DNA of 64,000 bases from Acanthochlamys bracteata (GCA_019914995.1 CM034130.1:1364001-1428000); one strand, 5' to 3'. Counted from the stretch's first letter, positions 1-13,998 are shown. Numbers and translations are program-made. The notes: generated by a model not told the origin, from the letters alone.

Positions 1-419
1 TTCGTTTGTTCATACTGCCAACATCTGCAGAATTTTAGGAACAATAATTTTGCTGTCAATTATATATAGGGAGGGAGGTGTATCTGCTATCCATTCAACA
101 ACACCGTTTGCAAAGTATATCTACTTGAGTTCATGCTGCTGCATATGTGTGAATACTGTTGGGATTGAATGTAGTTCTTGTATTTTCTCAACAGAAAAAA
201 ACACATTTGTGGTCCTTGTTTTGGCAGTCAACATGATACATCTGCTCCACTAGCCATAGCAAATAATTAGTTGGGCTTTGAGCTTTTGAAACTTTTGTGT
301 ATTACTCTATATGGGTGTAGAATTCTGTTATTTGAAGTTAACCACTTCTCATCACCTATATGTTATATGTTATTAGTATAGTCCACAGTCTGAGGTATGT
401 GGTATTTGCTTATCTACAG

Positions 420-2273
420 GAGAACTGGCTCTCTTGGTTGAAGGATTGGGTATTGGTAAAGAAAGTTACATTGAAGAATACATTATCGGACCTGATAATG
501 AGTTCAATGAAGACTCTGAGCCAACTTCTGAGAAGGATAAGATTGTTTTATATGGACCGCAGGAGGGTCAGTCTTGGGTTGCTCATCCGCTGAAGGGACA
601 AAGTGTACAAGGAAGTGCCCTTACCCTTGTCTCAAGGCATGGGAGTCTGGGAAATCAGAGTGCCTCCCTCATGGATCCCTTAGTCACTCTTTTTGGAAGT
701 GTCCATGAGAAGTTACCTGAGACAGGGAGCATGCGAAGCACATTGTTCCCTAACTTTGGAAGCACTTTTAGTATGGCAGAGCAGCCTAAACCAGAGCCAC
801 AATGGGATGAAGAGAGTCTCCAAAGAGAGGGTGAGGACTATGAGACCGATGATGCAGGCCATGATTCTGATGATTTAGAAGCTCGATTACTTTCTCCCCA
901 AACGACTAGAGTAGGAGGGAAGGCTCCGTCATCTGTCCAGGGAAGTAATGTAAGCATGAGAAGACATAGCACTCTCATGCAAGAATATGCCGGGGAAGCA
1001 GTGAGTAGTATGGGCATTGGTGGAGGCTGGCAATTGGCTTGGAAATGGTCCGAGAAAGAAGGCATAGATGGAAAGAAGGATGGCGGATTTAAGAGAATCT
1101 ATCTGCATCAAGATGGTGTTCGTGATTCACAGAAAGGTTCCGTCGTTTCAATCCCAGGAAAGGGTTCGATTGGTTCCCTGCCAGGTGGTGATTGCCCACA
1201 GGAAAGTGAGTATGTTCAGGCTGCAGCATTGGTGAGTCAGCCTGCTCTTTACTCGAAGGAGCTCATCGACCAGCATCCAGTTGGGCCAGCTATGATGCAT
1301 CCTTCAGAAACAGCTAAGGGACCTAGTTGGAGGTATATTCTTGAACCTGGGGTGCGGCATGCTTTGTTTGTTGGAATTGGACTGCAAATCCTTCAGCAGG
1401 TAAGATTTGATGCAAACATAGTAGCCATTGATCTATATTTGGTTGTGCTTTAACATTATTGCTTAAGTATTTTTTTCCTGTGTGATTGCAGTTTTCTGGC
1501 ATAAACGGGGTTCTCTACTACACCCCTCAAATTCTTGAGCAAGCAGGTGTAGAAGTTCTTCTGTCAAACATGGGCATTGGTTCTGATTCCGCATCTATTC
1601 TTATAAGTGCTGTAACAACCTTGTTGATGCTCCCGTGTATTTGTGTGGCGATGAAGCTTATGGATATCTCTGGAAGAAGGTGCCTTTCTTTTCTCTTCAT
1701 AGATTTCTCATTTCCTCTATATCATCAGTTATTCCTAGTGCTGATGTATTTTACTAGATATTATGCCATGACTAATTAGATATCATCAAGTCAAGTTTCT
1801 GATTAGATATTCTCCATTTGCATTTCCTTCCTTTCAGGAGCCTACTGCTTACGACTCTTCCCATCTTGATAATATCTCTTATCGTGTTGGTCTTGGCCAA
1901 CATTGTCAACTTTGGGACCATAGTCCATGCAGTGATTTCTACAACAAGCGTAATCATCTACTTCTGCTGCTTCGTTACGGGTTTTGGGCCAATTCCTAAT
2001 ATCCTTTGTTCAGAGATTTTCCCTACCTCTGTTCGTGGAGTGTGTATAGCAATCTGCTCTCTCACAATGTGGTTCGGTGACATTATTGTCACCTATACCC
2101 TTCCTGTGATGCTCAACACTATTGGCCTTGCCGGTGTTTTCGGAATCTATGCCATTGTTTGCGTTATTTCATTGGTGTTTGTGTACTTGAGGGTTCCTGA
2201 GACCAAAGGAATGCCACTGGAGGTCATCACGGAGTTCTTCGCAGTTGGCTCGAAGCAGTGCGCTGGGAAATGA
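420..2273 (+). CDS. MSSP2: Tonoplast monosaccharide transporter (TMT/MSSP family), 3' part
   Basis: Proton-coupled sugar transporter of the vacuole membrane that loads glucose, fructose or sucrose into the vacuole. Only the 3' part lies in the window; 1-419 is intron. Exons: 420-1399, 1492-1679, 1838-2273 (stop TGA). The first exon enters in phase 1 with GELALLVEGLGIG, the start of the long hydrophilic central loop typical of this family (acidic patch YETDDAGHDSDD, Ser-rich stretches), then returns to membrane at YILEPGVRHALFVG. The second MFS half follows, with QQFSGINGVLYYTP, the loop signature SGRR and the C-terminal PETKGMPLEV motif of sugar porters. The frame is open across all three exons. 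The first four or five exons upstream are missing, so paralogue assignment (MSSP1, 2 or 3) is by overall resemblance only. Confidence 0.93.
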
Positions 2274-3399
2274 AAATCCTGTGTCAGGATTGGATTGATT
2301 GAAGCAAATACCATATTGAATTTCATTAAGGAGGGAAAATTCATTGCTATAGTGTACATAAAACTACTAGAAACCAAAGTTTTGGTTCCGGTCACTAGGA
2401 TACCGGGAAACCAAAGTTTTGTGCTTTCTTCTGATTCTGCAGGCCATCCCATTACTGCTACCTTATGCATTCGCCCCTCATAAGTATTCAGTTTTTGCGT
2501 TGTCTTGAAATTTGGATTTGCTTTGTGGCTCTGTCGATGTATTGTAGTATCTTTGGAGCATTCCAGGTGCCTGAAGTCTTTCCTCCAAACTGAATACTTA
2601 TTAGTTCTTTCTAAAGTTATTGGATTGTTCGAATACAAACCTGGTGGTTAGTCAGGTTCAATCAAAGTGAACCTGCAATGTTTTTCCATCTAATGAATCT
2701 ATGTATACCTCAAAAGAAGGTATAAAGTAATTCACGGTAGTAGACAAAGAAATTAGCCTGCACAGAAGAACCTTTTTCTGCTACTGGACCATTCCCCTCA
2801 ACAAGATCATAACAATTTCGCCCATCAGCTGTTGGAATATGAAATCAAGAAAACAATTAGGAATTATAAGTAAAAGATTGAATATGTCAGATGCAGTTCA
2901 TCTTATGATTCCTATTCTCGATTTTTATTTGTACATTAAATCAAAGAGTAAACGGAAACAATTAAAATTTACCATATCTGTCAAGATTCAGCCTTTACCT
3001 TATCTGTCAAAAATGTTTACAGCGTCGATATAAGAGTTACAATAGTTACAAGAAGTGTACTAGTACTGATACAAGCAATCACTAGATAAAATTTCTAGAC
3101 TGCTAATGGAGGCGTAATTCTCATCCAGTTGTTCAGTAGTTGTCAAGTGTGATATCTTTTTGGACCTTGAAGAAGGGAAGAAGGGACAAAAAGCAACTGA
3201 TTCCAGGCTTCAGCATCACATTTCAAGCTGGTGGTTAGTTCTGTCTACTGGTCTGCTCTGCTGTTGATGGCAAAAAGAGCAGTGCATATGTTGCCCTCGG
3301 TATTCTTGCCTATGATCCAACTCAATGTATGGGACAAATCAAATAGATATTTCTTGTAAGCCCAGGATGCTGAAGCAACAAGAAAGAACTGTGTGAAAA
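2274..3399. other. Convergent intergenic region (two 3' ends)
   Basis: Space between the transporter stop (+) and the MLO stop (-). The first few hundred bases look like 3' UTR of the transporter, and the bases just before 3400 are probably MLO 3' UTR on the minus strand. No coding potential was recognised on either strand. Confidence 0.6.
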
Positions 3400-6300
3400 T
3401 CATATTAGATTCAATGGACTTTTTGATGTGTGTTGCTCTTCAATAGGCACGCTATGCTCCGCTGATCCAGTGAGTAAGTCAGTATTACTGAATGAAATTA
3501 AGGTAGCGTCAGATGAGTTGATTCCATGGAGCTCCACTTCAGCTGCATCAGCTGAGTGCCTTCTCCTTGAAGGTGTTTGGTTCAGTGCAGCAATTCCTGT
3601 TGCTTTGAACCGTTGGACAGGAGTAGAAGAAGCTGGTGGGCTTCTTCTCGGGCTTCCACTAGGGGACCTGTTTGGAGATGATCCCTTAGGTTGTTTCTTC
3701 TTTGCTTGTTGGTGCCATTTTCTAAGTGCCTTAGATGTCTGCTCATCGAAGATGGACCTCTTCATCTGTGATCCCATCTGAAAGATTGAAACATTTGTTT
3801 TTTATCCACTGATGTAGAATAATATGAGGAAGTTTTCAACAGCATTCTTAGTATTGAACAATAGAAAGTGTTTTCATTTCCTGACATGAAGAAGTGTGTA
3901 ATTATAATCCCTACTTAGAACTTATGATCTGTCCCCTTTCCATGAAGATGTTTGCACAGTAACTCACTGACATAGTAGGGACACTGAATCTATACCTGGG
4001 ATACAAGAGCGTAAAGCGGGAGAGTAATATAACTACACAGAAATTGAACAGCTACTCTGAGGAAAACAAAACAGAAACAACCATGAGTCACAAATTAACA
4101 CAAAAATAAAGATTAACCTTTTAAGTATATGTCAGTTTTGCTATGAATTCATCTATTATCAAGGTAATCTCAACTTGTATAATAGGAAAAAGATATCCTT
4201 ACCCAAGACACATTCTAATAACGATGACATGAATATTTTCCTGGAAGCAAGAGTGAAGTCCAAACTCATACTGCAAATAGAACATGAAACTAATTAAGTT
4301 TCACAGGGTTTTAGAGTCTAAAAAAGCGGCGTAACTGGAAGTTAGAAATAACATAAAAGGAGCCACAATGTACTTACCCATATCCAGAGGAAGTATATTA
4401 TCTGAAATGCGTTCTACATAAAATGTGAAAACATTTTCAGAATTCAGATGATATGTTTTCAATTAAGAAATGTAGTGAAAAAAAAATAAAAGAACAAGAT
4501 GACAAAGATAGCTGTGACCGCTGCAAAGGAGAATGTAAACATGCTAATTATATATATGCATATATTTATTTTGCTCAGATTTTCAAAGCTACCCATCTAC
4601 CTTATCCTAAAGATGTTTACCTGAAACAATGTAAAATGAATGAGAAAGAGGACTAAGTGAGGACGTCCAAACCAAAAGTGGCTGTCATTTAGTTGAACCA
4701 AAGGCATTCCTTGTATTACTGCATGTCTCTCTTTGATTTCAAGAGCCATTGTTGTGATAATTGCCTGAAGCTTTGTACCAACTGCCAAGATAATCTGCTA
4801 AATCTATAAAATATCATGCAAATTTTATAGTACAAAACTAATATAACAATTTCGAGTAGTAGTTTCTTACTATCATGGGAGTAATTGAGATCAAGAACAT
4901 TGTTTTCCATCCTAAAAAATGAAAGGTAAATAAATGAGTACATATTTATAAACAAGATATGAGCATCCAGTTCTTAAGAGTATCTTACCATTAACATTAA
5001 GGAGCAGAAAGATCACCGCAGAAGCCCATAATGCAGGACTTGCAAAAACAAAAGTCAGAATAAAGACATCAACTAGAAATTTTGAAGACTAATGAACATA
5101 GCTGCAACACTAATTTATAAATATATTGCTGCTGCACAAAAGGAAAGTGCAGTGAGAATACAATAATGAACAATAGATACCTTATACCAACAACTACCTT
5201 GAAGTCATCCTCAAGCGACCTTTTTATATACTTCCGGAAATCAAATTTGCTTCCAGGGGTTAAGTGTACCTGGAAACAGACGAATTAATTCATTAAAAAA
5301 TAGCTATATCACTCATAAATATTTATATCAATTCTGCTACGGACTCACGCTGATAAATCCATGGCGCATGGCTAGGTAATCAGCCTTGCGAACAGAATAA
5401 AAGAACTGGCGAAAAAAGCTCACCTGTGAGAACAGAAATTTTCAAGTTACTGACAACAGCCACAGAGCATTAAAAGAGGCACTAAAAGAAGCTAAATTTC
5501 TGTAATACTGAATTAAAATCAGAAATAATTTTATGGCCGATCTATCTAAAGCAAGTTCCCTTAAAAGTACATGAGCATATCAACAATATCTAATTCAGTA
5601 GGTATCCAGCAATCTGCAAACAAATATCTATGATACAAGTATGAAGTAGAAAATAGCATTAGAAGGCTCTTACTAAATAAAATGAAACCGGAAGCTTGTT
5701 CCAGAAACTTGTATGCTGTCTTACAAATGAAGTCTCATGAGAAAGTCTAAATCTTGAAGGATCTGCACAGTTATGCTGTGAATTAGCAATTGTAACCATC
5801 GGAATGAAAAAAATCCTTTTTTGCAAATTTTTGAAGTACCATTGTAAAGGTCATTATTAGTTGCTGTGTCCTGTTCCCATTCCTTCCATCCTCTTATCTA
5901 TATCAAGTAGTAAGCTAGGAGATTCAACAAGCATTTTGGCTAGCAAATCTCAAAATTCACATAGAACAAGCAAGACATTAAGTTAGTGCCCACCTTTGCT
6001 CTTCCAAGAGTCATTGTAATAGCACTATACATCACATGAAAAACGGCTAAGAAAAAGATGAAAATGTGCAGCTGATGCAGCCCGTTAATTGAAACAAGAG
6101 ACACCTTTCCCTGTTTATTCACAGGCAGATACTGAGAATGCAAGATTTCATGACATTTTCTTCATTGATGAATGCTAAATATAATAAAGAGTACATGTGA
6201 CTATAGCATGAAATTGAAATACAAGCATTAACAAGTGTTGCAGTTATGACACAAGAGAAATTTCAACTCAAAGTTTAAAATATATGAAAAATTCATTAAA

Positions 6301-8488
6301 GAAGAGAATAAGAGTTGAGGCAGAAAAAGTTAAATGTTGAATTCTTGAACTATTTTAGAAACAGCGGCATTGTGCGAGAGTTGCCTAATCTTCAAGTAAG
6401 TGTGCGAACATTCATTCTCCATAAATAAACAAAATGACATGGACATTTTTGTGACATAACTTAGAAAACTATTATATTATGTGCCAATTGCATTTAACAT
6501 CCAATTGTGTAGCCAAATTCCCTAGAAATGGTTGTTCCCATAAGACTGGTTTTTATGCCTGAATCTCAATTGATGGCATAAATTGTACTTCTTGCTATTT
6601 GTCCAGGAAACTGAATCTTGCTATGTGGATACTCCTGGTAAATACTACTTAGTTAAGTGGTAAACAAGTGTAATTTGCAAGAAGCGATCCATTAAGGTTT
6701 TCACCATGACAAATTAAAGCTGATCTAAATAGACAGAGTTCTAAGTTCCTTCGAGGAATGTCTTTCTGATACTTACTTTTGGACACGCTGAGCCACCTCC
6801 ACCTCCAGCAAGAACCCTGCGCTTTAAACTCATGTCCATCATGGCAGCCCACAAGAGCCTCCGATGATGTTCACCCCCATTATTAGTAGGTTGTTCAGGA
6901 ATCTTATTAGGATTTGGATGTTGAACTCCACCCCCACCACTAGGATGTGCAGGAGTGTCATTGGGCCGGTGAGCCTCACCCCCACCCGTAGGGTGTTTAA
7001 GAGTCTCATTCGCATTTGGATGGTGACCTTCACCACCTTGTGGCAGATGGTGACTTTGACCAACTTCTGATGCTATTGTTTGTGGTGAAAGGGCACATGG
7101 CAACATGGTATCTGCAGCTCGTTCTGATATGCAAATTCTGGTGATATAGCTCTGCCCAAATGTTAGCAGTAAGGAAATAAATCCAAGAACCATTAACTCT
7201 GCATAAAGCATCAAAAGAATGAAGTAAGACTTCTGTTAGCCAAAAGTACATATCTCACTGCAGTCTACAAAAGCAACGGAGAAAGGAGGGAAGTAAAAAG
7301 ATTGTTTCATACATGCTACGTTACACACACCAATGGGCATATGCACATGAACACACACATAATGGGTATTCTGTGCCCTCATCGGACTTATTTAATGGGT
7401 ATTCCACGCCCTCATCAGACTTGTTGAAATAAATTTCTGTTACTCTCTATATCAATCAACCAATTAGGCAGCAACTTTTTGGCTTTGAGATGAAAGGGCA
7501 TGAGAGTGGAATATAAGAGAAGTACTGATGCCAAGACAACATACCATTGCAATGCTTATTAGGCAGAATCCTAGACACAAGTGGATAAGTACACTGTTAC
7601 AACTTACCAGCTTTGACCTTCTCCAAAGCTTCAAATAGTGCCTTCTTTTTCCTTTCAGTAAACCACTGTAAACAAAGTGCGCCAAATCAATACCAAGTTA
7701 AAAATACTATTAAAATCTAGATCACAAATACTAACTAAATCAAGCATCAGTGAACAGCAACCACCAATCTACTATCCCAAAAATGAAATCTTTATTTGAA
7801 TAACCATTCCATAGGGAACGAAAAAGCATTCGATAAGTTTCTTTTGGCTTTTATCAACAGTAGATCCAAATACTTTAAGGAAGCCATTAATTCACAACTT
7901 AATTTAGTTCCCTTCAATATGACGCATGGTTTTTACAATTACAAACACCTTCATTTAAAGGAATGTAGAGCCGTAGAGGCATATCAACACCAATCTTGTA
8001 AAGAAGTCGCAAAACCTCATACCAAGAAATCCTAATTTGAAAGTTCTACCGTATCTCATAGTACCTTAATATCATGAATCCATATCATAAAGTGCCTTTC
8101 TTTCAACTGCACTTTTTTTCTTCCAAAAGTAACATAAAGAAACCCAAACTTCTTGAATAAAACTAAATCTTTAAAGAAACTTACATCCAAATTCTAGACT
8201 ACCAAAGTTAAAAGCCAGAACTTTAACAAAGATTAAAAAAATAATTCTTAAAAATATCTAAATATGAAAACAAATATTTTTTAAAAAAAATTCCTCCTAA
8301 TATTTTGAAAAGTATAGAAGTAAGAACAAAACAAAGAATTCATGACTTGTTGAATATACCTCCCCAATGAGATGCAAAGCTTTCTCAATCAATATCGATA
8401 TAAGAATAATCACAGCACAAACTGAAGCAACAGCCCATGTCGGCGTCTGATCGAGCTCTCTCGAATTCCCAACACCACCACCACCCAT
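3400..8488 (-). CDS. MLO: MLO family seven-transmembrane protein
   Basis: Plant-specific seven-pass membrane protein with a C-terminal calmodulin-binding helix; family members act in powdery mildew susceptibility, pollen tube reception or root thigmomorphogenesis. Fifteen exons on the minus strand: 8360-8488, 7608-7665, 6777-7198, 5994-6110, 5840-5897, 5674-5762, 5349-5423, 5181-5269, 4989-5038, 4871-4911, 4621-4794, 4378-4413, 4203-4270, 3996-4056, 3400-3777. Spliced length is 1845 nt, 614 aa, with no break. Landmarks: [12 protein letters not shown] in TM1, [79 protein letters not shown], and the calmodulin-binding region [20 protein letters not shown]. The ATG at 8488 is the first in frame. 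Residues about 112-174, in the first long loop, form a His/Pro/Asn/Gly-rich repeat unusual for the family. The tail is Ser/Pro-rich. Confidence 0.95.
7361..7425. repeat. 33-bp tandem duplication in MLO intron 2
   Basis: Two adjacent copies, starting aatgggtatt at 7361 and 7394, differ at a few positions (ctgtgccctcatcgg versus ccacgccctcatcag). They lie inside an intron and have no visible coding effect. Confidence 0.8.
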
Positions 8489-9052
8489 TTCCAAATCTTA
8501 CAACCAAAAACAAAAAGCACAAGAAATTCTACGAGAACAATCACTCCATCATAAAACAACGAAGAAAAAAAGATTCAGAAAAAGATTCCTCGTTTACGTA
8601 ATATGGAATTCATTGAAAAGCCAGAATCATCAAAACGTTGGAGAAGATTGATGGATTAGAACAAGAAAGAAGAAGCATGGTGGAACGTTAAACATGGAGA
8701 CCCTTTTATACGGACAATTCTATTAATTTAATTTGATTTTATTTTCATATAATTTATTGATCTAATCGGCCCAATAACCTTAGAGCCCATATTCTCTTCG
8801 GGCCATATTGAGGCCCGATTTAGAACTAAATTCTAGCGAAATTATTTATACGACCAAAATAAGCTAAAAAAATAAGTTAAAAAAAATTACAGTAATTTTT
8901 TGCGGGCAGAGAGAGGGAGAAAGCATCGGTGTTATCGAACTGTATCTCGATTCATACGAAGCTCCGGATCCATTTTCTCTCTTCTTCTTCTTCTTCTTTG
9001 TTGAAATTGTTTATTTCTTTCTCTCTCTGAAGATTAACGGAGAACAATTTAG
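8489..9052. promoter_or_regulatory. Shared upstream region, MLO (-) and envelope-protein gene (+)
   Basis: 564 bp between two divergent start codons. A minus-strand TATAAAA lies at 8704-8710, about 215 nt upstream of the MLO ATG. Between 8765 and 8820 several GGCCCA/GGGCC-type motifs (cggcccaat, cgggccat, aggcccga) resemble site II elements, which are often seen in divergent housekeeping promoters. The CT-rich stretch 8970-9030 looks like the 5' UTR of the plus-strand gene. Confidence 0.6.
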
Positions 9053-12000
9053 ATGGCTGCTCTCACCAATTCCTTCATTACTGGTATCATCTTTTCTCTT
9101 GCTGATTTTTTCTTAGATTTCTGGTAGCTGCTTTCGAATATCTGAGCTAAGTTTCAGTATGACTTTTGTTTTCATAATATTTTTACGAAAGTATTTGTTG
9201 TGGTGCTTGTGAAATTAAGTATTTAGTGGATTTGTTTCGGTTAAACTAAAATTGTTTGTTACATCTTTGGTTCGTGAGATTTTGATTCCTTCAGTGAGCT
9301 TGCCGGGAATGGGATTTCGTTGCTGGTTTACGAATCTGGTACAGAGATTTTTCTGAAACATTCTAAGATGATCCCAAGAGTAGTTTTGTTGTAGCGATGG
9401 TTATCTGATGGTTTCCTACGTTGTTGGTAAAGGACAATATGACGCACCGCTCCAGTTTGGTTATAATTAAGCGTACTGTAGTAAGGATTGGTATTTCTAT
9501 GTTGGGATTTCTGTTAGAAATGTGAATGAGTAATCGAAGTTTCAGATGATAGTTAAAGGCTTGATCTTGGATAACCTATGATTGAAAATCTGTAGTGCGC
9601 TAATCCTTGCTAGGCATCCTAGTTCGGCATTGATTTCTTTATTGGTTATAAATTTATTGCTTTGTTTGTACTGTTACTTGCATAATTTGCCTAGTACACT
9701 GCTCACTGTACAAAGGTAGTAGTTCCTAGTGCTAACATGTATGTATGCAGTGATGTACTAGGCGGGTAGATTTGAATTAAATGGTTTATTTTTGCTTGCT
9801 AGATGTATGATAGCATATCAGGTCTTGCAACATTCATGACTTCCTTACTGATTAAATCTTTGGTTGGAGTGCTTGAAGTTGGAGATCGCTGATGTTTTAT
9901 CTTTATTTTCGTGTAAGGCTGCCCAATGAAAATGGCAGAGCACTCTCTTCTGAGTTATAGCCCAATGAGCTTGTCTCTTTGCCCTACACCTTCAAAGAAA
10001 GCTAAATTAGCAACTCGAGGGAGCCGCATTGTTGTTCACTCTGGCATGAGGTATCTTGATGTAGATCTGATGTCCGTTTCTTTGTTAGCTCAGTTTCCTT
10101 TATCTATGTGCAGCTACTATAAGCTTGATTTTGGGTGTGTTTATCATTTTGCCCCTTCTTGATATAGTGTGTTCTGTTTATTTCCCATAGTAGAATTTGT
10201 GTTCTGACTCACTTTTTGACCATTTAGATAATATTTTCAGAGAATAGTTTGAATTCAATCAAATTGTAGGTTGATTTGGTGTTAATATTATGCTGATAAT
10301 AGCTTCTGTTGATTTGGGGCGATTGTATTCAAATATAAAATCTTGGACAGGCACGCATACAACATGTGCACTTATTTGTAATCCTGAATACTTAGTTGGC
10401 ACATATCCATGCATAAATCCATACATACGTTGCATTATGTGCAATAGGTAAGTCTCCCTGACTTTGCATGTACTTTATAATCACATTAAAGCGTTCTCTG
10501 TGCAATTATGGTAGAGATGCTGGAAGGCCAAGCGGTGCAAGCATCTTTGTCGGTGGCTTTGTGTTGGGTGGAATAATAGTTGGAACTCTTGGTTGTATCT
10601 ATGCACCTCAGGTATTTCTTCTGAGACATATTAAGTAATCGCGTACTTCACTGCGGCTTAGGATTTGGTTATTGTGTTTCTTAAATGTCTTAGTTAGAAA
10701 AGCTTAAAGTTAGGAACCCTCAGGTATTAGGGTTTGAAAACACTACTAATGGTCAGGTATCCACAGCCTTGACCAATGCACTCAGGCATACCCATTGTCA
10801 AGCTGCTTGCTCTGCATACTTTTGTCTAAGAGGTTTCCAAGAGGAGTGATGTGATATCTGTCGTCCAACATCACCTCCAGCCTCTATAAAGGTGTAAGAA
10901 GAGGCACGCAATGTATCAAGTGGAATGAATCGTATTCTCATAGAAATTTCATTTACGTTTCTGCTGTTTCCAGTGTGCTCTGGTCTTCCTTGTCTTCGTA
11001 GATTGCTTGCCTATCCTTATATAGGGCTTTTTAAATTTATGAATTTGGTTTTCCTTTCTGTTGTACAGATATAGATAGCAATATATACAGGCTTAAAATG
11101 GTTATTTCATTTAGTAAAGGTGAAAACGTGATATATGAGCAAGTTACTCTCCTTTGTGTTTATCTTCCTTTCCGCTGCTTAAAGTGTAGAAAATGCATTT
11201 GAGTAGTTCTATAGTTTCTAGGAAAGTTCTGGCATGCGTAAGGTACTTTTTGGTATTTCGAATAAAGTAAAATATCAAAATTCATATGATGGATGACTAA
11301 GAATTTGTTTAAAATTTTTATAAAAAAAAAAAAAAAATGTGCACACTATTCTTGATTCATCTTTTATAACGTTAGAAAATTTTAGAAATTTTAAAAATAG
11401 GATTATGAAATATCTTAAATTGCCATTTATAGTATTGCAGTACACATCTTAAATATTACAACAAGAAACATTTGGTCCTAATATTTTAAGGCCATTAAAA
11501 ACTAAATCAATGGTTAGATCTGTTTAAAAAAGGTTACTTCAACTACAATAACTACCAAGAGTAAATAATGTATTGTTACATGGTACTCAGACCCATAGTT
11601 TCTGTTATGAAATTCAGTTTCTATGTTTAACTGAATTGATTAGTTACAATATAGTCTGAGTGGTTGTCACTTGGTTCAACATCCAAAAGGTTAATACCGC
11701 ATGCTTTTCCTCCCGATGCTTTCTGAGAGAGTTTGTAACATTTTAACTTACAGATTAGCAAAGCTTTGGCTGCAGCTGATAGAAAAGATCTAATGAGGAA
11801 ATTGCCTAAGTTTATATATGATGAGGAAAAGGCTCTAGAGGTAATCATCCACGTCTTCTGCACTGTCAAAGATACTTTATACACCATACGGTTGTTTTCT
11901 TTACTCTCTTTAATAGCAAATGTTGTGCCAGGATATTGGAGACCTTATGATTGTTTCTCCTCTTAATTATCCTGTCATCAGTGATGTCAAGCTAATATTT

Positions 12001-12702
12001 TGGTAGGCTTATATCCTTGACTGCTCCAGATCACGAAACATGTGTCCTTGCATCAGGAAATTAGATTTATAGAAGAGTATAAGGAATCTAGGTTATGGAT
12101 GAAACTCTCTGACAACCAGAGAGTCGCAACTTATGTTTAGACCTCTCCCATGTGAAGTGATGCAAATTCTGCTGACTTCCAAACTTACTCTTCTAATCTA
12201 AAATATAATATTTACAAAGCTTGGAAATGGATATTCTCTTGACATGGCAGGTGCTTAGTTGTAGTTGCCGCTCTTAAGAATACACCTAGCAGACAAAGAA
12301 CTTATGTAGTTGCATCCATGGAGGCAGCAAAGCAGGATGACAAAGTTTAGATGTTCTTGTAGGTGGGATCATTTTGAAATTGTGGAGCTATCACTTATAT
12401 TCCTTTATGACCCCATATTTTAGTTAAGCAACTTCTGTTAGCTCAATATTTTTTTTTGGTTAATTCAGATTCAAAACGACATTGTTCATTGTGATGTGTA
12501 ATTAATCTTTTCCTGCATTAGAGCTCTGCTAACAAATTCCTTGTCAATGCAATCGATACAAGTACAGAAGACCAGGAAGGTACTGGCACAGAAGATTGAA
12601 CAACTTAACGCAGCAATTGATGATGTTTCCTCTCAGCTCAGAGCAGATGATGGCCCAAATGGAGTTGCTGTGGCGTCTGATGAAGTCGAAGCTTCAAAGT
12701 GA
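9053..12702 (+). CDS. Small chloroplast (inner envelope) membrane protein, AT1G42960-like
   Basis: Exons: 9053-9083, 9918-10050, 10515-10611, 11754-11840, 12568-12702; 483 nt, 160 aa, phase consistent throughout. The N-terminus is Ser/Thr/Lys-rich and transit-peptide-like. One glycine-rich hydrophobic segment ([19 protein letters not shown]) follows, then a charged helical region ([20 protein letters not shown]) and a predicted coiled-coil tail ([18 protein letters not shown]) ending DEVEASK. It resembles the Arabidopsis protein AT1G42960, described as a chloroplast inner-membrane protein of unknown function. In Arabidopsis that gene lies next to GAPB (AT1G42970); here GAPB is about 13 kb downstream, with PILS and RRP44 in between. 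Family assignment is from memory; the molecular function is unknown. Confidence 0.82.
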
Positions 12703-13990
12703 AGCAAGATGCTGACATGCCCTGGTGAACATTTACAACATACATGTAGATAATACCAGGTTTCTTCTGTTTTGCAGCAAGCGAAGATAATAAGTCACAA
12801 CATATTCCCAGATATTCATTTTCACCAGATCTTTGGTTTACCGGCAGTGAGTTTGTCACGGTCTCTCTTAAGTTGGAACATGCTTTTTTCCAGTTTATTT
12901 AGGCAGCTTATAATCTAAACTCCTTAAATTCACATTTTGGTGGAAAAATACTACATACTGCTTTCTGTACGTTGGCTCATGGGTGCATGATTATTGATAT
13001 GATAAGTACCAGTTATTCATTTTGCTCAATGTCTACACGGTACTGTGCGCTAGCTCATTGTGAATTTTGGACGATTTCTGTTGATGGAATGATCATGAAG
13101 TGGATTAGTCACTGCCAGGTAGCCAGGCCTCTGTTTTGGTGTTAAATCACAATCTGTTTTTGTCAACGCCATTCATTGATGTGTTCCTCTATTTACATGT
13201 TATAAGCAAAACAAAGGTTGCGAATAACGGACATGATGATGCACCCGAGAAACTTCAGCTTTCTTTCCGTATAGAGCGTAATCAATCGACGGCGATAACT
13301 TAGTTACAGATCAGCCTAATCAACAAAAAGTCGTCCAAGCCTTGTCAGAATATTACCGGTTGTCCACGTCAGTAAATATCCGTATACGTGTCATGTGCGG
13401 TTCGATTCAAAGTCCAACAGCAGAAGCTGATGTGTCATTGGGATATTAATTTGACATTTGAGTCTTGAAATAAATTTTTTAGAATAAAAAATATTTTTAT
13501 TTTTCTAAATAAAGTTTTTATTTTATAGAAAAGTAAATGATAATAAAATTTTATTATATAAATTTATAAAAATGTATTGAAAAATATAAATTAAAAAATT
13601 AAAAATTATTTTTTTGAAATGGGTCGAACGCGCTTTAAAGTGAATTCTTACACACATTTCGGCATATTATTTATGTTCAAAAATTCAAATTTTTAACAAA
13701 AAATTGAGTTTAGATTTCAGAAGATCTCTATATTTACTTTTATTAAAATTTATAAGACACATTTAAACTTTATTTTTAAGATATATTTTTAAATAATTAT
13801 TTTAAATTTATTTTTAATAAAAATAAATACATATCAAAATAACTTCAATAATTTTTTAAGTAATTTATTTTGTAACACACTTAAGCATAGTAAAAACCTT
13901 TCTTCGTTATAATTGTTTTGTTCCTTTTCTCTTTTTTTATATTTTGGGTTTGAAGAAGTGTTTGATTTTTGTTTTGTTTATCGCTGCTAC
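12703..13990. other. Intergenic, AT-rich; nothing recognised
   Basis: The 3' UTR of the envelope-protein gene probably covers the first part. From about 13,450 to 13,900 the sequence is a very AT-rich block of tttattttta and aaaaatttta words, similar to other such blocks in the window (41.7, 59.4 and 62.8 kb). No open reading frame of interest was found. Confidence 0.6.
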
Positions 13991-13998
13991 TATAAAAA
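13991..13998 (+). promoter_or_regulatory. TATA box of the PILS gene
   Basis: tataaaaa, about 450 bp upstream of the PILS ATG. It fits a leader with an intron, with donor caag|gtaaga at 14115 and acceptor ttgcag ending at 14267. Confidence 0.55.

Noticed and set aside
50-253. 67-codon ORF at the left end
   Set aside because: Lies in the intron before the transporter exon; no match to the transporter N-terminal half.
3428-3781. 117-codon plus-strand ORF opposite the last MLO exon
   Set aside because: Antisense shadow of the MLO C-terminal exon; no family resemblance of its own.
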